NCBI GenBank assembly: GCA_910579115.1 | Contig: CAJTSO010000005.1 | Span: 36,678 to 44,824, forward strand | DNA length: 8,147 nucleotides | Direction: 5' to 3' | DNA from: an uncultured Selenomonadaceae bacterium | GTDB lineage: Bacteria > Bacillota > Negativicutes > Selenomonadales > Selenomonadaceae | In this document: positions 1-6,441 of the stretch, piece after piece | Numbering within the stretch: the first letter of the stretch is position 1 | Layout: each line of letters starts with the position of its first letter | Position numbers and translations under genes: made by a program | Notes under the pieces: model-generated | Told to the model about the DNA's origin: nothing | The model's input: only the letters and a program-made list of their open reading frames with translations | Databases searched by the model: none

Positions 1-1
1 C

Positions 2-520
2 CTTGGTTCCCTCCGGGAGCAGATCGGGATAGTTCCCCAGGAGACGATGCTGTTTTCCGGGTCGGTGTGGGAGAATATCCGCTACGGGCGGCTGGATGCC
101 ACCGATGAGGAAGTGGTGGAGGCGGCAAAGGCCGCCAACGCGGACGAATTTATCCGCCAGCTTCCCGAGGGCTACGATACGAAGCTGGGGGAGCGGGGCG
201 TGAATATTTCCGGCGGTCAGCGCCAGCGGCTGGCCATTGCCCGGGCAATTTTGAAGGACCCCCAGATCCTGATTCTGGACGAGGCCACCAGCGCCCTTGA
301 CACGGAAAGTGAAAAGGTGGTACAGGCGGCTCTCGACCGGCTGATGGTGGGACGCACCTCCTTCGTCATCGCCCACCGGCTGTCCACCATCCTTGGGGCG
401 GACAGGATACTGGTGATCGACCACGGGGAAATCGTGGAAGCGGGCACCCATGAGGAGCTGTTGGCCAAAGGCGGTCTCTACAGCAATCTCTATAATATTC
501 AGTTCAACAATTTGCAGTAG
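2..520 (+). CDS. msbA: MsbA-type lipid A export ABC transporter, C-terminal part (5' end outside window)
   Basis: This is the last 172 codons of an ABC exporter, covering most of the nucleotide-binding domain. The reading frame is open from base 2, so the start, the membrane domain and Walker A lie upstream of the window. Visible in order: the Q-loop (VPQE, Gln at 38-40), the signature SGGQRQR (209-229), Walker B with D-loop (ILILDEATSALD, about 268-303) and the H-loop histidine in IAHRLST (374-376). The C-terminal HEELLAKGGLYSNLY is typical of half-size exporters of the MsbA/lipid-export group. MsbA flips core-lipid A across the inner membrane using ATP. The substrate cannot be read from the ATPase domain alone; the assignment rests on the LpxK-containing gene starting 8 bases downstream, which echoes the E. 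coli msbA-lpxK pair. A different ABC exporter is possible but less likely. Confidence 0.87.
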   Translation, partial: LGSLREQIGIVPQETMLFSGSVWENIRYGRLDATDEEVVEAAKAANADEFIRQLPEGYDTKLGERGVNISGGQRQRLAIARAILKDPQILILDEATSALDTESEKVVQAALDRLMVGRTSFVIAHRLSTILGADRILVIDHGEIVEAGTHEELLAKGGLYSNLYNIQFNNLQ

Positions 521-528
521 GAACAGAT

Positions 529-3156
529 ATGCACTTACTTTACAATTTGGCGGGGATCCTGATTGTAATCCTGATTATACCGGTGTTTCTCATCAGGGCA
601 GTCCGCGAGCAGGGCTTCATTGAGCGCATCCGCCAAAGCCTGTTTGGACTTTTTCCGCCTGAGGCTGTCGAGCGGGTGGCGAAGAAAAACTGCATTTGGG
701 TTCACGCCTCCTCGGTAGGAGAGGTGGTGGCCGCCAGTCCTCTCATCAAGGAATTCCGGGCAGAATTTCCCAAGAGCCCGATCCTGGTTTCCGTGGTCAC
801 GAACAACGGTTATGAAATGGCCAACCGCATCATAAAGGACGCGGACAGCATAATCTATTTTCCCCTTGATCTGCCCTGGTTTTCCGGCCATGTGCTGCGG
901 AAGATAAGCCCCCGGGTCTTCATGCCCGTGGAGACGGAGCTGTGGCCGAATTTCCTCCGGGCCTGCCGTCAGATGAATATCCCGGTGATGATGGTCAACG
1001 GGCGGATTTCCGACAAGTCCGTCAAGCGGTACCACTTGCTGGGGACCATGCTGGAGGATATGATCGGGACGGTCAAGAAGTTTGCCATGCAGTCAGCTAT
1101 TGACTGCGAGTATATCATCCAGCTGGGGGCCGATCCCCGTCTGGTCATAAATACCGGCAACACGAAGTACGATCAGACCTACACCGCCGTAAGCCCCCGG
1201 GCGAAGAAGCGCCTTATCGTGGAGATGGGCCTTCAGCACAGCGATGGTATCCTGCTGGCCGGCAGCACCCACAAGGGAGAGGAACAGCTGGTCATCGATG
1301 CCTTCGTCCGGTTGCGGAAGGCGAAGCCTGGAGCGTCCCTTATCATTGCGCCCCGGGAGCTTCTCCGGGGGGGACAAGTGGAGGAGCTGGTAAAAAAAGC
1401 CGGTCTTGTCTGCGCCCGCCGCACGGAGCTGAAAAAAAAGCCTGCCGTTGGTCATGACGTGGTGATCCTTGATACCATCGGCGAGCTGGGGCAGGTCTAC
1501 AGCATCGGCGACGTGATCTTTGTAGGCGGCAGCCTGATCCCACACGGTGGCCACAACATCCTTGAGCCGGCGGCCCATGGCAAGGCTATAATTACCGGCA
1601 GCAATATGTTCAACTTCAAGGAGACCCACGTCCTTTTCTCCGGGCGAAACGCCTGTATTACCGTAAACGATGGGGCAGGGCTGGCGGCCGCTGTTCTGGA
1701 GCTTTTCCTGAATGACGAGAGGCGACGGGCCATGGAAGAGGAAACCCTGGCCATAATCAATGAGAATCGGGGGGCCGCCAGAAAATCCGCCGTTATCCTC
1801 CATGAGCTGCTGGATGAGGTGGAGGAAAGGCGGCGGCAGAGCGGGATCATCCATGCTACCGAGAAGATCGAGAATTTCCAGACTTACTTCTTCCAGCTGG
1901 TTCATGAGCGCAGCGTTCAGGGGTTCATCCTCAATGGCTTTGTGGAATTTCTCCACTTTGCTTCCTTCGTTTACGGGGGCATAGTAAACCTGCGGCTGGA
2001 TGGCTACCGGCACCGGATCTTTAAGAAAAAGAAGCTGTCCTGCTTCGTCATCAGTCTGGGTAACATCACCGTAGGGGGCACCGGCAAGACTCCTACCGCC
2101 CAGTTGCTGGCCCGGCAAATCCGGGACCTGGGGTACAAGGTAATAATTTTGAACCGGGGCTACCGGGCGAAGTGGAAAGGGGAGGCCGGTGTCGTTTCTG
2201 ATGGCTACAAGCTGTATATGGATGCCTCCGAGGCCGGGGATGAGGCCTTTATGCTGGCCCGTCACCTGCCGGGCATTCCGGTGATCATCGGACCGGAACG
2301 CTACGCCAGCGGAAAGTATGCCATCGAGCACCTGGGAGCCCAGGTGGCTATCCTGGATGACGGCTACCAGCACTGGAAGCTGGAAAGGGATATCGATATC
2401 GTCCTCATCGACGCGGTGAACGTTTTTGGCAACGGTTATATGCTGCCGAGAGGGACCCTCCGGGAGCCCATCAGAAACCTTGACCGGGCTGATATTTGTT
2501 TGCTGACTAAGGTTGATCAGGCAGCCGGACAGTCCCGGGAATATATCCGGGGCAAGATCCAGCAGTACAATGACCGGGCCCTGGTAGTGGAGTCGGTCCA
2601 TCAGCCCTGTTCCTTCGTGGACCTTAAAACCTGGAAGGAGCATATCGGCGGCGGGATCCACATTTCCGAGATGAAGGGGATGCGGGTCATGGCGGTTTCC
2701 GCCATTGGAAATCCCAGCTCCTTTGAGCAGACCCTGGCTCAGATCGGCGTAACCATCGTGGAAAGTCTGCGCTATCCGGATCACCATGATTATACACCCA
2801 GGGATATGATAAGTATCATTGACCAGGCCCGCCGTCAGGATGTTGAGGCCATCATCATAACGGAGAAGGACGCTGTCAAGGTGCCCCAGCCGGCGGTGCT
2901 GGCCGCCCACGATGAGATGCCGCAGATCCCCGTTTACGTCCTCAGTATCGAGGTACAGCTCAAGGGTGGGGGTGAGGAAATGATGGCCCTTATCAGGGAC
3001 AGAATAGCGGAAAAGGTTGGCCCGGCAAAGCTGGAAGGTCTGTCCTCCGCGGCCAAGGATGCCCCCACGGAGGTGTTTGCCAGCCGGGAGGAGGTTTCCC
3101 GGCAGAAGAACAGGGGAAACCCGGCAGGAAAGCCGGAAAGTAATGAAGGGGAATGA
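529..3156 (+). CDS. waaA-lpxK: Bifunctional Kdo transferase / tetraacyldisaccharide 4'-kinase (WaaA-LpxK fusion)
   Basis: An 875-residue protein carries two complete lipid A enzymes in one open frame. Residues 1 to about 431 are WaaA/KdtA, the GT-B transferase that moves Kdo from CMP-Kdo to lipid IVA. It has an N-terminal membrane helix (about 4-24), SSVGE with the expected catalytic Glu65, ETELWPN (135-141), GSTHKGEE (245-252) and GGHNILEP (340-347). A charged linker (about 432-460) follows. Residues about 461-828 are LpxK, which phosphorylates the 4' position of the lipid A disaccharide: a hydrophobic N-terminal segment (about 465-490), Walker A in GNITVGGTGKTP (511-522, Lys520), GDE (570-572), DDGYQH (610-615), DHHDY (751-755) and TEKDAVK (778-784). 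A polar tail of about 47 residues ends the protein. The length equals the sum of two usual enzymes (about 425 and 330-350) plus linker and tail, so neither half looks degraded. The start at 529 is preceded by AGGA (519-522) at 6 nt. Both halves would sit on the cytoplasmic face of the inner membrane. Whether the transferase adds one or two Kdo cannot be told. Confidence 0.96.
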   Translation: MHLLYNLAGILIVILIIPVFLIRAVREQGFIERIRQSLFGLFPPEAVERVAKKNCIWVHASSVGEVVAASPLIKEFRAEFPKSPILVSVVTNNGYEMANRIIKDADSIIYFPLDLPWFSGHVLRKISPRVFMPVETELWPNFLRACRQMNIPVMMVNGRISDKSVKRYHLLGTMLEDMIGTVKKFAMQSAIDCEYIIQLGADPRLVINTGNTKYDQTYTAVSPRAKKRLIVEMGLQHSDGILLAGSTHKGEEQLVIDAFVRLRKAKPGASLIIAPRELLRGGQVEELVKKAGLVCARRTELKKKPAVGHDVVILDTIGELGQVYSIGDVIFVGGSLIPHGGHNILEPAAHGKAIITGSNMFNFKETHVLFSGRNACITVNDGAGLAAAVLELFLNDERRRAMEEETLAIINENRGAARKSAVILHELLDEVEERRRQSGIIHATEKIENFQTYFFQLVHERSVQGFILNGFVEFLHFASFVYGGIVNLRLDGYRHRIFKKKKLSCFVISLGNITVGGTGKTPTAQLLARQIRDLGYKVIILNRGYRAKWKGEAGVVSDGYKLYMDASEAGDEAFMLARHLPGIPVIIGPERYASGKYAIEHLGAQVAILDDGYQHWKLERDIDIVLIDAVNVFGNGYMLPRGTLREPIRNLDRADICLLTKVDQAAGQSREYIRGKIQQYNDRALVVESVHQPCSFVDLKTWKEHIGGGIHISEMKGMRVMAVSAIGNPSSFEQTLAQIGVTIVESLRYPDHHDYTPRDMISIIDQARRQDVEAIIITEKDAVKVPQPAVLAAHDEMPQIPVYVLSIEVQLKGGGEEMMALIRDRIAEKVGPAKLEGLSSAAKDAPTEVFASREEVSRQKNRGNPAGKPESNEGE

Positions 3157-3158
3157 TA
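3146..3158 (+). promoter_or_regulatory. Shine-Dalgarno site deciding the kdsB start
   Basis: AAGGGGA (3146-3152) lies 7 nt (counted from the last G) before ATG at 3159, but touches an earlier in-frame ATG at 3153 whose first base is the A of the upstream gene's last sense codon. The spacing favours 3159, and KdsB homologues begin close to the conserved PARYASTRLPGKP segment, which also fits the shorter protein. The run ATGATAATG contains the upstream TGA stop, so ribosomes ending waaA-lpxK could restart here. Confidence 0.7.
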
Positions 3159-3896
3159 ATGAAAATATTGTGTGTTATACCGGCCCGTTACGCTTCTACC
3201 CGCCTGCCGGGGAAGCCCCTGGCCGATATTTGCGGCAAGCCCATGATCGTCAGGGTTTATGAACGGGCCGTTCAGGCAAAGCTCCTGAGCGCCGTGGTGG
3301 TGGCCACGGATGATGAACGGGTCAGGGAGGCGGTGGAAAGCCACGGGGGAAAAGCCCTGATGACGAGAGCTGACCACGCTACCGGCACGGATCGGCTGGC
3401 CGAAGTGGTGACTACCGCTCCCTACGATGGCTATGACCTGATAGTCAATGTGCAGGGAGACGAACCCCTCATTGAGCCGGAGCTGATGGACAGTCTGGCC
3501 AGGGAGTTTGAGAAGGATGAAGCGCTGATGATGGCCACGGTCAAGACGGCCATCACCGACGAGGGGGAGCAGAAAAATCCTAACAATGTGAAGGTGGTTA
3601 CCGACAAGGATGGCTATGCCCTCTATTTCTCCCGGAGCCTGCTGCCCTACCCCCGTTATCAAAAAGGAGTGCCGGTCTACAAGCACATCGGTATCTATGC
3701 TTACCGCCGGGATTTCCTGCTGAAGTACGCGGCCATGTCGCCCACGGCGCTGGAGGAGACCGAGGCCCTGGAGCAGCTCCGGGCCCTGGAGAACGGCTAC
3801 CGGATAAAGGTCATTGAGACGAGCCGCCGGTTCGTGGGGGTGGACACCCCGGAGGATCTGATGAAGGTCAACGAGATATATTCGACGATGGAGTAA
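3159..3896 (+). CDS. kdsB: CMP-Kdo synthetase (3-deoxy-manno-octulosonate cytidylyltransferase)
   Basis: KdsB activates Kdo with CTP, giving CMP-Kdo and pyrophosphate in the cytoplasm; CMP-Kdo is the donor for the WaaA half of the preceding protein. The 245-residue product is the usual size (E. coli about 248) and collinear with the family. Visible are the N-terminal nucleotide-binding PARYASTRLPGKPL, MTRADHATGTDRLAEV, VQGDEP (98-103, Asp101 being the Mg2+-binding position of the fold), ALYFSRSLLPY, KHIGIYAYRRDFL and C-terminal GVDTPEDL. An in-frame ATG at 3153 would add two residues (Met-Ile) and overlap the upstream gene by 4 nt; 3159 is preferred on Shine-Dalgarno spacing. It is followed by the longest gap of the window. 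Nothing is missing or broken, and confusion with other cytidylyltransferases such as NeuA is unlikely given the full set of KdsB motifs. Confidence 0.96.
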   Translation: MKILCVIPARYASTRLPGKPLADICGKPMIVRVYERAVQAKLLSAVVVATDDERVREAVESHGGKALMTRADHATGTDRLAEVVTTAPYDGYDLIVNVQGDEPLIEPELMDSLAREFEKDEALMMATVKTAITDEGEQKNPNNVKVVTDKDGYALYFSRSLLPYPRYQKGVPVYKHIGIYAYRRDFLLKYAAMSPTALEETEALEQLRALENGYRIKVIETSRRFVGVDTPEDLMKVNEIYSTME

Positions 3897-3903
3897 AGCT
3901 GCA

Positions 3904-4002
3904 ATGGAGCCTTCGGGAATTTACAAAGAGATTTATCCAGAACATAATTCAGCTATGAAGAAAAAAGGATTTGCCTTGGTCGGGCAGAAGGTAGAATTTT
4001 AG
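3904..4002 (+). CDS. Possible 32-residue small ORF between kdsB and kdsA (unrecognised)
   Basis: An ATG-started frame of 32 codons ends at TAG 4000-4002, 17 nt before kdsA. A GGAG (3890-3893), inside the last codons and stop of kdsB, lies 10 nt upstream, a usable but wide Shine-Dalgarno spacing. The product is charged, with Tyr/Lys/Glu in the first half, a KKKGFALVGQ stretch near the end, and no signal peptide or membrane segment. I do not recognise it. Its composition is clearly AT-richer than the flanking genes and the candidate kdsA promoter lies inside it, so it may be a chance frame in a regulatory gap, a short leader peptide or a gene remnant. Confidence 0.22.
   Translation: MEPSGIYKEIYPEHNSAMKKKGFALVGQKVEF
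3920..3948 (+). promoter_or_regulatory. Candidate sigma70/sigmaA-type promoter upstream of kdsA
   Basis: TTTACA (3920-3925) and CATAAT (3943-3948) each match the housekeeping -35 and -10 consensus at 5 of 6 positions and are separated by exactly 17 nt. They sit in the AT-richer 123-nt gap between kdsB and kdsA, the longest non-coding stretch here. Transcription would start near 3955, leaving a leader of about 65 nt before kdsA. This would let kdsA-kdsD-kdsC and downstream genes be transcribed apart from msbA-waaA-lpxK-kdsB. It is a consensus match only. Confidence 0.5.
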
Positions 4003-4019
4003 AAAGGCGGAATGAAGAG

Positions 4020-4850
4020 ATGAACCCAGTGAAGATCCGGGACTTTTCCATCGGCGGCGGTGGCCCCCTGACCCTGCTGGCCGGTCCCTGCGTCCTCGAG
4101 GAGCAGGAGCGCTGTCTCCTTATCGGCGGGACTATAAAGGAGATCTGCAAAAAGTACGGCGTGAATTACATTTACAAGTCCTCCTTCGACAAGGCGAACC
4201 GATCCAGCTACTATGGCTTCCGGGGACCCGGCCTGGCCAGGGGGATGGAGCAGCTGGCCGCCATCAAGAAGGAGCTGGGTGTTCCCATCGTTACGGATAT
4301 TCACAACGAGCTTCAGGCAAGGCCCGTGGCGGAAGTTGCCGACATCCTTCAGATCCCCGCCTTCCTCTGCCGTCAGACTGACCTGCTCCATGCGGCGGCC
4401 CAGACCGGCCGGGTCGTAAACGTGAAGAAGGGGCAGTTCCTGGCTCCGGCGGATATGAGCAACGTGGTAAACAAGCTCATTGAAAGCGGCACTCAGAGAA
4501 TCCTCTTGACCGAGCGGGGAGCCACCTTCGGCTATAATAATTTAGTGGTGGATATGCGCAGCTTCCCCATCATGCGGAGCTTCGGCTATCCGGTAGTCTT
4601 TGACGCCACCCACAGCGTCCAGCTTCCCGGCGGCTGCGGAGCCTCCTCCGGCGGATTGCGCCAGTATATTCCCAATCTTGCCCGGGCTGCGGTGGGGGCG
4701 GGGGTAGACGCTCTCTTCATGGAGATTCATGACAATCCGGAGGAGGCAAAGTGCGACGGGCCAAACAGCCTCTATCTGGACAAGCTGGAGGAGCTGCTGG
4801 AGGAGCTGGTGGTCATCCATGAAATCGTCAGGAAGCATCAGGCGGAATAA
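4020..4850 (+). CDS. kdsA: Kdo-8-phosphate synthase, cysteine (metal-dependent) type
   Basis: KdsA condenses phosphoenolpyruvate with arabinose-5-phosphate to give Kdo-8-phosphate, in the cytoplasm. The 276-residue protein is full length for this TIM-barrel family. Diagnostic segments are KSSFDKANRSS, the RGPGL loop, IPAFLCRQTDLL, VNVKKGQFLAP, LTERGATFGYNNLVVDMRS and DATHSVQLPGG. At the metal site it has Cys24 (AGPCVLE), His198, Glu235 and Asp246; the spacings between the last three match those of Aquifex aeolicus KdsA (His185, Glu222, Asp233), whose cysteine is Cys11. Family knowledge: a cysteine at this position marks metal-dependent enzymes, and an asparagine, as in E. coli, marks metal-independent ones. 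The later KCDGPNSL segment nevertheless resembles the E. coli form. ATG 4020 is preceded by AGGCGG (4005-4010) at 9 nt. The gene follows the promoter-bearing gap and its substrate-producing partner kdsD starts 21 nt after it. A DAHP synthase is excluded by the Kdo8P-specific KANRSS motif. Confidence 0.96.
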   Translation: MNPVKIRDFSIGGGGPLTLLAGPCVLEEQERCLLIGGTIKEICKKYGVNYIYKSSFDKANRSSYYGFRGPGLARGMEQLAAIKKELGVPIVTDIHNELQARPVAEVADILQIPAFLCRQTDLLHAAAQTGRVVNVKKGQFLAPADMSNVVNKLIESGTQRILLTERGATFGYNNLVVDMRSFPIMRSFGYPVVFDATHSVQLPGGCGASSGGLRQYIPNLARAAVGAGVDALFMEIHDNPEEAKCDGPNSLYLDKLEELLEELVVIHEIVRKHQAE

Positions 4851-4859
4851 AGCTGAAAC

Positions 4860-4874
4860 AGGAGAATAACCGTG
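4860..4874 (+). promoter_or_regulatory. Strong Shine-Dalgarno supporting the GTG start of kdsD
   Basis: AGGAG (4860-4864) lies 7 nt before GTG 4872-4874, an optimal spacing. The next in-frame ATG (4914, residue 15) has no comparable site, and starting there would remove the first helix of the SIS domain. GTG is therefore the likely start. Confidence 0.75.
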
Positions 4875-5849
4875 AAAAACTCCATTAAGGAAAAGGCAGT
4901 AGAGACAATAAAAATGGAAGCGGATGCCGTTGCCAAGCTGGCGGAGCGGATCGACGACGAATTCGCGGCGGCGGTGGAAGCAATTCTGGCCACCAGGGGG
5001 CGGGTCATTGTCACCGGCATGGGAAAATCCGGCCATGTGGGCTGCAAGATTGCGGCCAGCCTGGCTTCCACCGGCACTCCGTCCTTTTTTCTCCATCCGG
5101 CGGAGGCCTTCCATGGGGATCTGGGGATGGTCACGGAAAATGACATTATCATCGCCATCTCCAACAGCGGCGAGACAAATGAAATCATCAATATCCTGCC
5201 GGTCATCCGCCGGATCGGGGCGAAGATAATTTCCCTCTGCGGCCGCCGGGAGTCCACGCTGACGAAGAACGCGGACTTTTTTATCGACGCGGGAGTGGAG
5301 CGGGAAGCCGGCCCCATTGGGCTGGCTCCCACCTGCTCCACCACGGCGGCCTTGGCCATGGGGGACGCCTTGACGGTAGCCCTGCTGGCGGAGCGGAATT
5401 TCACCGCCCAGGATTTCGCCGTGTTCCATCCCGGCGGTTCCCTGGGCCGCAAGCTGCTCTTGCGGGTAGGAGACGTGATGCGCAAGGGCGAGGACAATGC
5501 CGTCATAGGGGCGGAGAGGCCGACCCGGGAAGCCCTTTTCCTCATGACGAGGAAGGGGGTAGGAGCGGCCAGCGTGGTGGACGAAAAGGGTTATTTTATC
5601 GGTCTGATGACGGACGGGGACATCCGCCGGAGCCTGGCCAAATCGGCGGAGTTCCTGGAGGAGCCGGTATCGGCCCTGATGACCAGAAGCCCCCTTTGCA
5701 TTGCGGCGGACAAGCTGGCTACCGAGGCGATATCGGTAATGGAAAAGCATAAGCCACGGCCGGTCACGGTTCTGCCGGTGGTTGATGAAAATAACCGTCC
5801 CGTTGGCCTCATTCATATTACCGATCTTATGAAGCAGGGAGTAATGTGA
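4872..5849 (+). CDS. kdsD: D-arabinose-5-phosphate isomerase (SIS plus two CBS domains)
   Basis: KdsD interconverts ribulose-5-phosphate and arabinose-5-phosphate, the first committed step towards Kdo. The 325-residue protein (E. coli about 328) has an N-terminal SIS sugar-isomerase domain (about 30-195) followed by two CBS repeats (about 200-260 and 268-325). Within SIS, the residues matching the E. coli catalytic set are present with a constant 7-residue offset: Lys52 (GMGKSGH), Glu104 (SNSGETNE), Glu145 (VEREAGP) and His186 (FHPGG). HPAEAFHGDLGM and LAPTCSTTAALAMGDAL are also family hallmarks. The first CBS unit contains GLMTDGDIRR, the second VVDENNRPVGLIHITDL. Translation starts at GTG behind a good AGGAG. 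The stop is one base before the kdsC ATG. CBS domains suggest nucleotide or allosteric sensing, not shown here. GutQ-type paralogues share this architecture; placement between kdsA and kdsC argues for the LPS role. Confidence 0.95.
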   Translation: MKNSIKEKAVETIKMEADAVAKLAERIDDEFAAAVEAILATRGRVIVTGMGKSGHVGCKIAASLASTGTPSFFLHPAEAFHGDLGMVTENDIIIAISNSGETNEIINILPVIRRIGAKIISLCGRRESTLTKNADFFIDAGVEREAGPIGLAPTCSTTAALAMGDALTVALLAERNFTAQDFAVFHPGGSLGRKLLLRVGDVMRKGEDNAVIGAERPTREALFLMTRKGVGAASVVDEKGYFIGLMTDGDIRRSLAKSAEFLEEPVSALMTRSPLCIAADKLATEAISVMEKHKPRPVTVLPVVDENNRPVGLIHITDLMKQGVM

Positions 5850-5850
5850 C

Positions 5851-6405
5851 ATGAATGAGATTTTTGATAACAATTTGAGTGAAGAGGATATTCGCCTTCG
5901 GGCGGAAAACATTAAAATGATCGTGATGGATGTGGACGGCACCCTCACCGACGGAAAAATTTTTGTGGGTAATGAGGGAGAGCTGATGAAGGCCTTTGAT
6001 GTGAAAGACGGCCAGGGAATCGTCCTGTGGCACAAATCCCGGCGTGAATCGGCTATCATCACCGGTCGCAGCAGCCGGATAGCCGGTGTCCGGGCAAAGG
6101 ATCTGGGGATAAAGTATGTTTATCAGGGCTGTGCCGACAAGCTGGCGGCCTATGAGGAGCTGAAGGAGAGGACGGGGCTTGACGATGACGATATCTGCTG
6201 CATCGGGGATGACCTGCCGGATATTCCCCTCCTTTTGAAGGCGGGGCTGGCGGTGGCGGTAGCGGATGCCGCCGAGGAAACGAGACTGGCGGCCCACTAC
6301 GTCACGGAAAGTCCGGGAGGGTTTGGCGCCGTAAGGGAGACTATCGAGCTGATTTTGGCGGCCCAGGGGCTTTGGGAAGAGCGGTTGGCGGATTTTTACC
6401 GATAG
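5851..6405 (+). CDS. kdsC: Kdo-8-phosphate phosphatase (HAD family)
   Basis: KdsC hydrolyses Kdo-8-phosphate to Kdo and phosphate, in the cytoplasm. The 184-residue protein is a minimal, capless HAD phosphatase as expected for the family (E. coli 188). The four HAD motifs are visible: I, DVDGTLTDG with nucleophile Asp27 and general acid Asp29; II, ITGRSS; III, Lys97 in GCADKL; IV, GDDLPD with Asp120 and Asp124. The glycine-rich GGFGAVRE near the C terminus matches the tail that covers the active site of the neighbouring subunit in known tetramers. The first 18 or so residues are a polar, acidic extension. AGGGAG (5836-5841) in the end of kdsD is 9 nt from the ATG, and only one base separates the genes, so translation is probably coupled. 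HAD phosphatases are often promiscuous, but the kds context settles the role. Confidence 0.95.
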   Translation: MNEIFDNNLSEEDIRLRAENIKMIVMDVDGTLTDGKIFVGNEGELMKAFDVKDGQGIVLWHKSRRESAIITGRSSRIAGVRAKDLGIKYVYQGCADKLAAYEELKERTGLDDDDICCIGDDLPDIPLLLKAGLAVAVADAAEETRLAAHYVTESPGGFGAVRETIELILAAQGLWEERLADFYR

Positions 6406-6431
6406 GAGAAGAAATTTTGGCGATAGGAGAG
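6390..6431 (+). repeat. Imperfect 21-nt tandem duplication spanning the kdsC stop and carrying two Shine-Dalgarno copies
   Basis: Bases 6390-6410 and 6411-6431 agree at 16 of 21 positions, including a perfect 10-base core CGATAGGAGA at 6400-6409 and 6421-6430. The first core holds the kdsC stop TAG (6403-6405). Each core contains AGGAG. The second AGGAG (6425-6429) is 12 nt from ATG 6442, wider than usual; the first is too far to serve that start. Confidence 0.75.
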
Positions 6432-6441
6432 TGAGCGGGGC

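Noticed and set aside
1434..1440. A AAA AAG heptamer in the phase used for dnaX-type -1 frameshifting, within an eight-A run in waaA, with GGAG upstream.
   Set aside because: A -1 shift reaches TGA at 1455-1457 and would yield a WaaA half lacking its GGHNILEP region and all of LpxK. No downstream stem-loop was evident. A Lys-Lys-Lys codon run explains the bases.
1825..1910. Possibility that the fusion is a sequencing artefact joining two adjacent genes.
   Set aside because: The junction shows an ordinary charged linker with no internal ATG preceded by a good ribosome-binding site near the LpxK beginning, no homopolymer, and codon use like the flanks. Not excluded absolutely, but nothing suggests it.
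1093..2910. A 605-codon open frame on the minus strand opposite waaA-lpxK, and similar ones at 4542-6062 and 5827-7323.
   Set aside because: They lie wholly opposite genes with clear enzyme motifs, show no recognisable domain, and are expected by-products of GC-rich third codon positions, which remove stops from the complementary frames.
3897..4019. Search for a riboswitch, attenuator or terminator in the kdsB-kdsA gap.
   Set aside because: Only a distant AGCTG/CAGCT pair and scattered GAATT words are visible; no stable nested stems or T-run.
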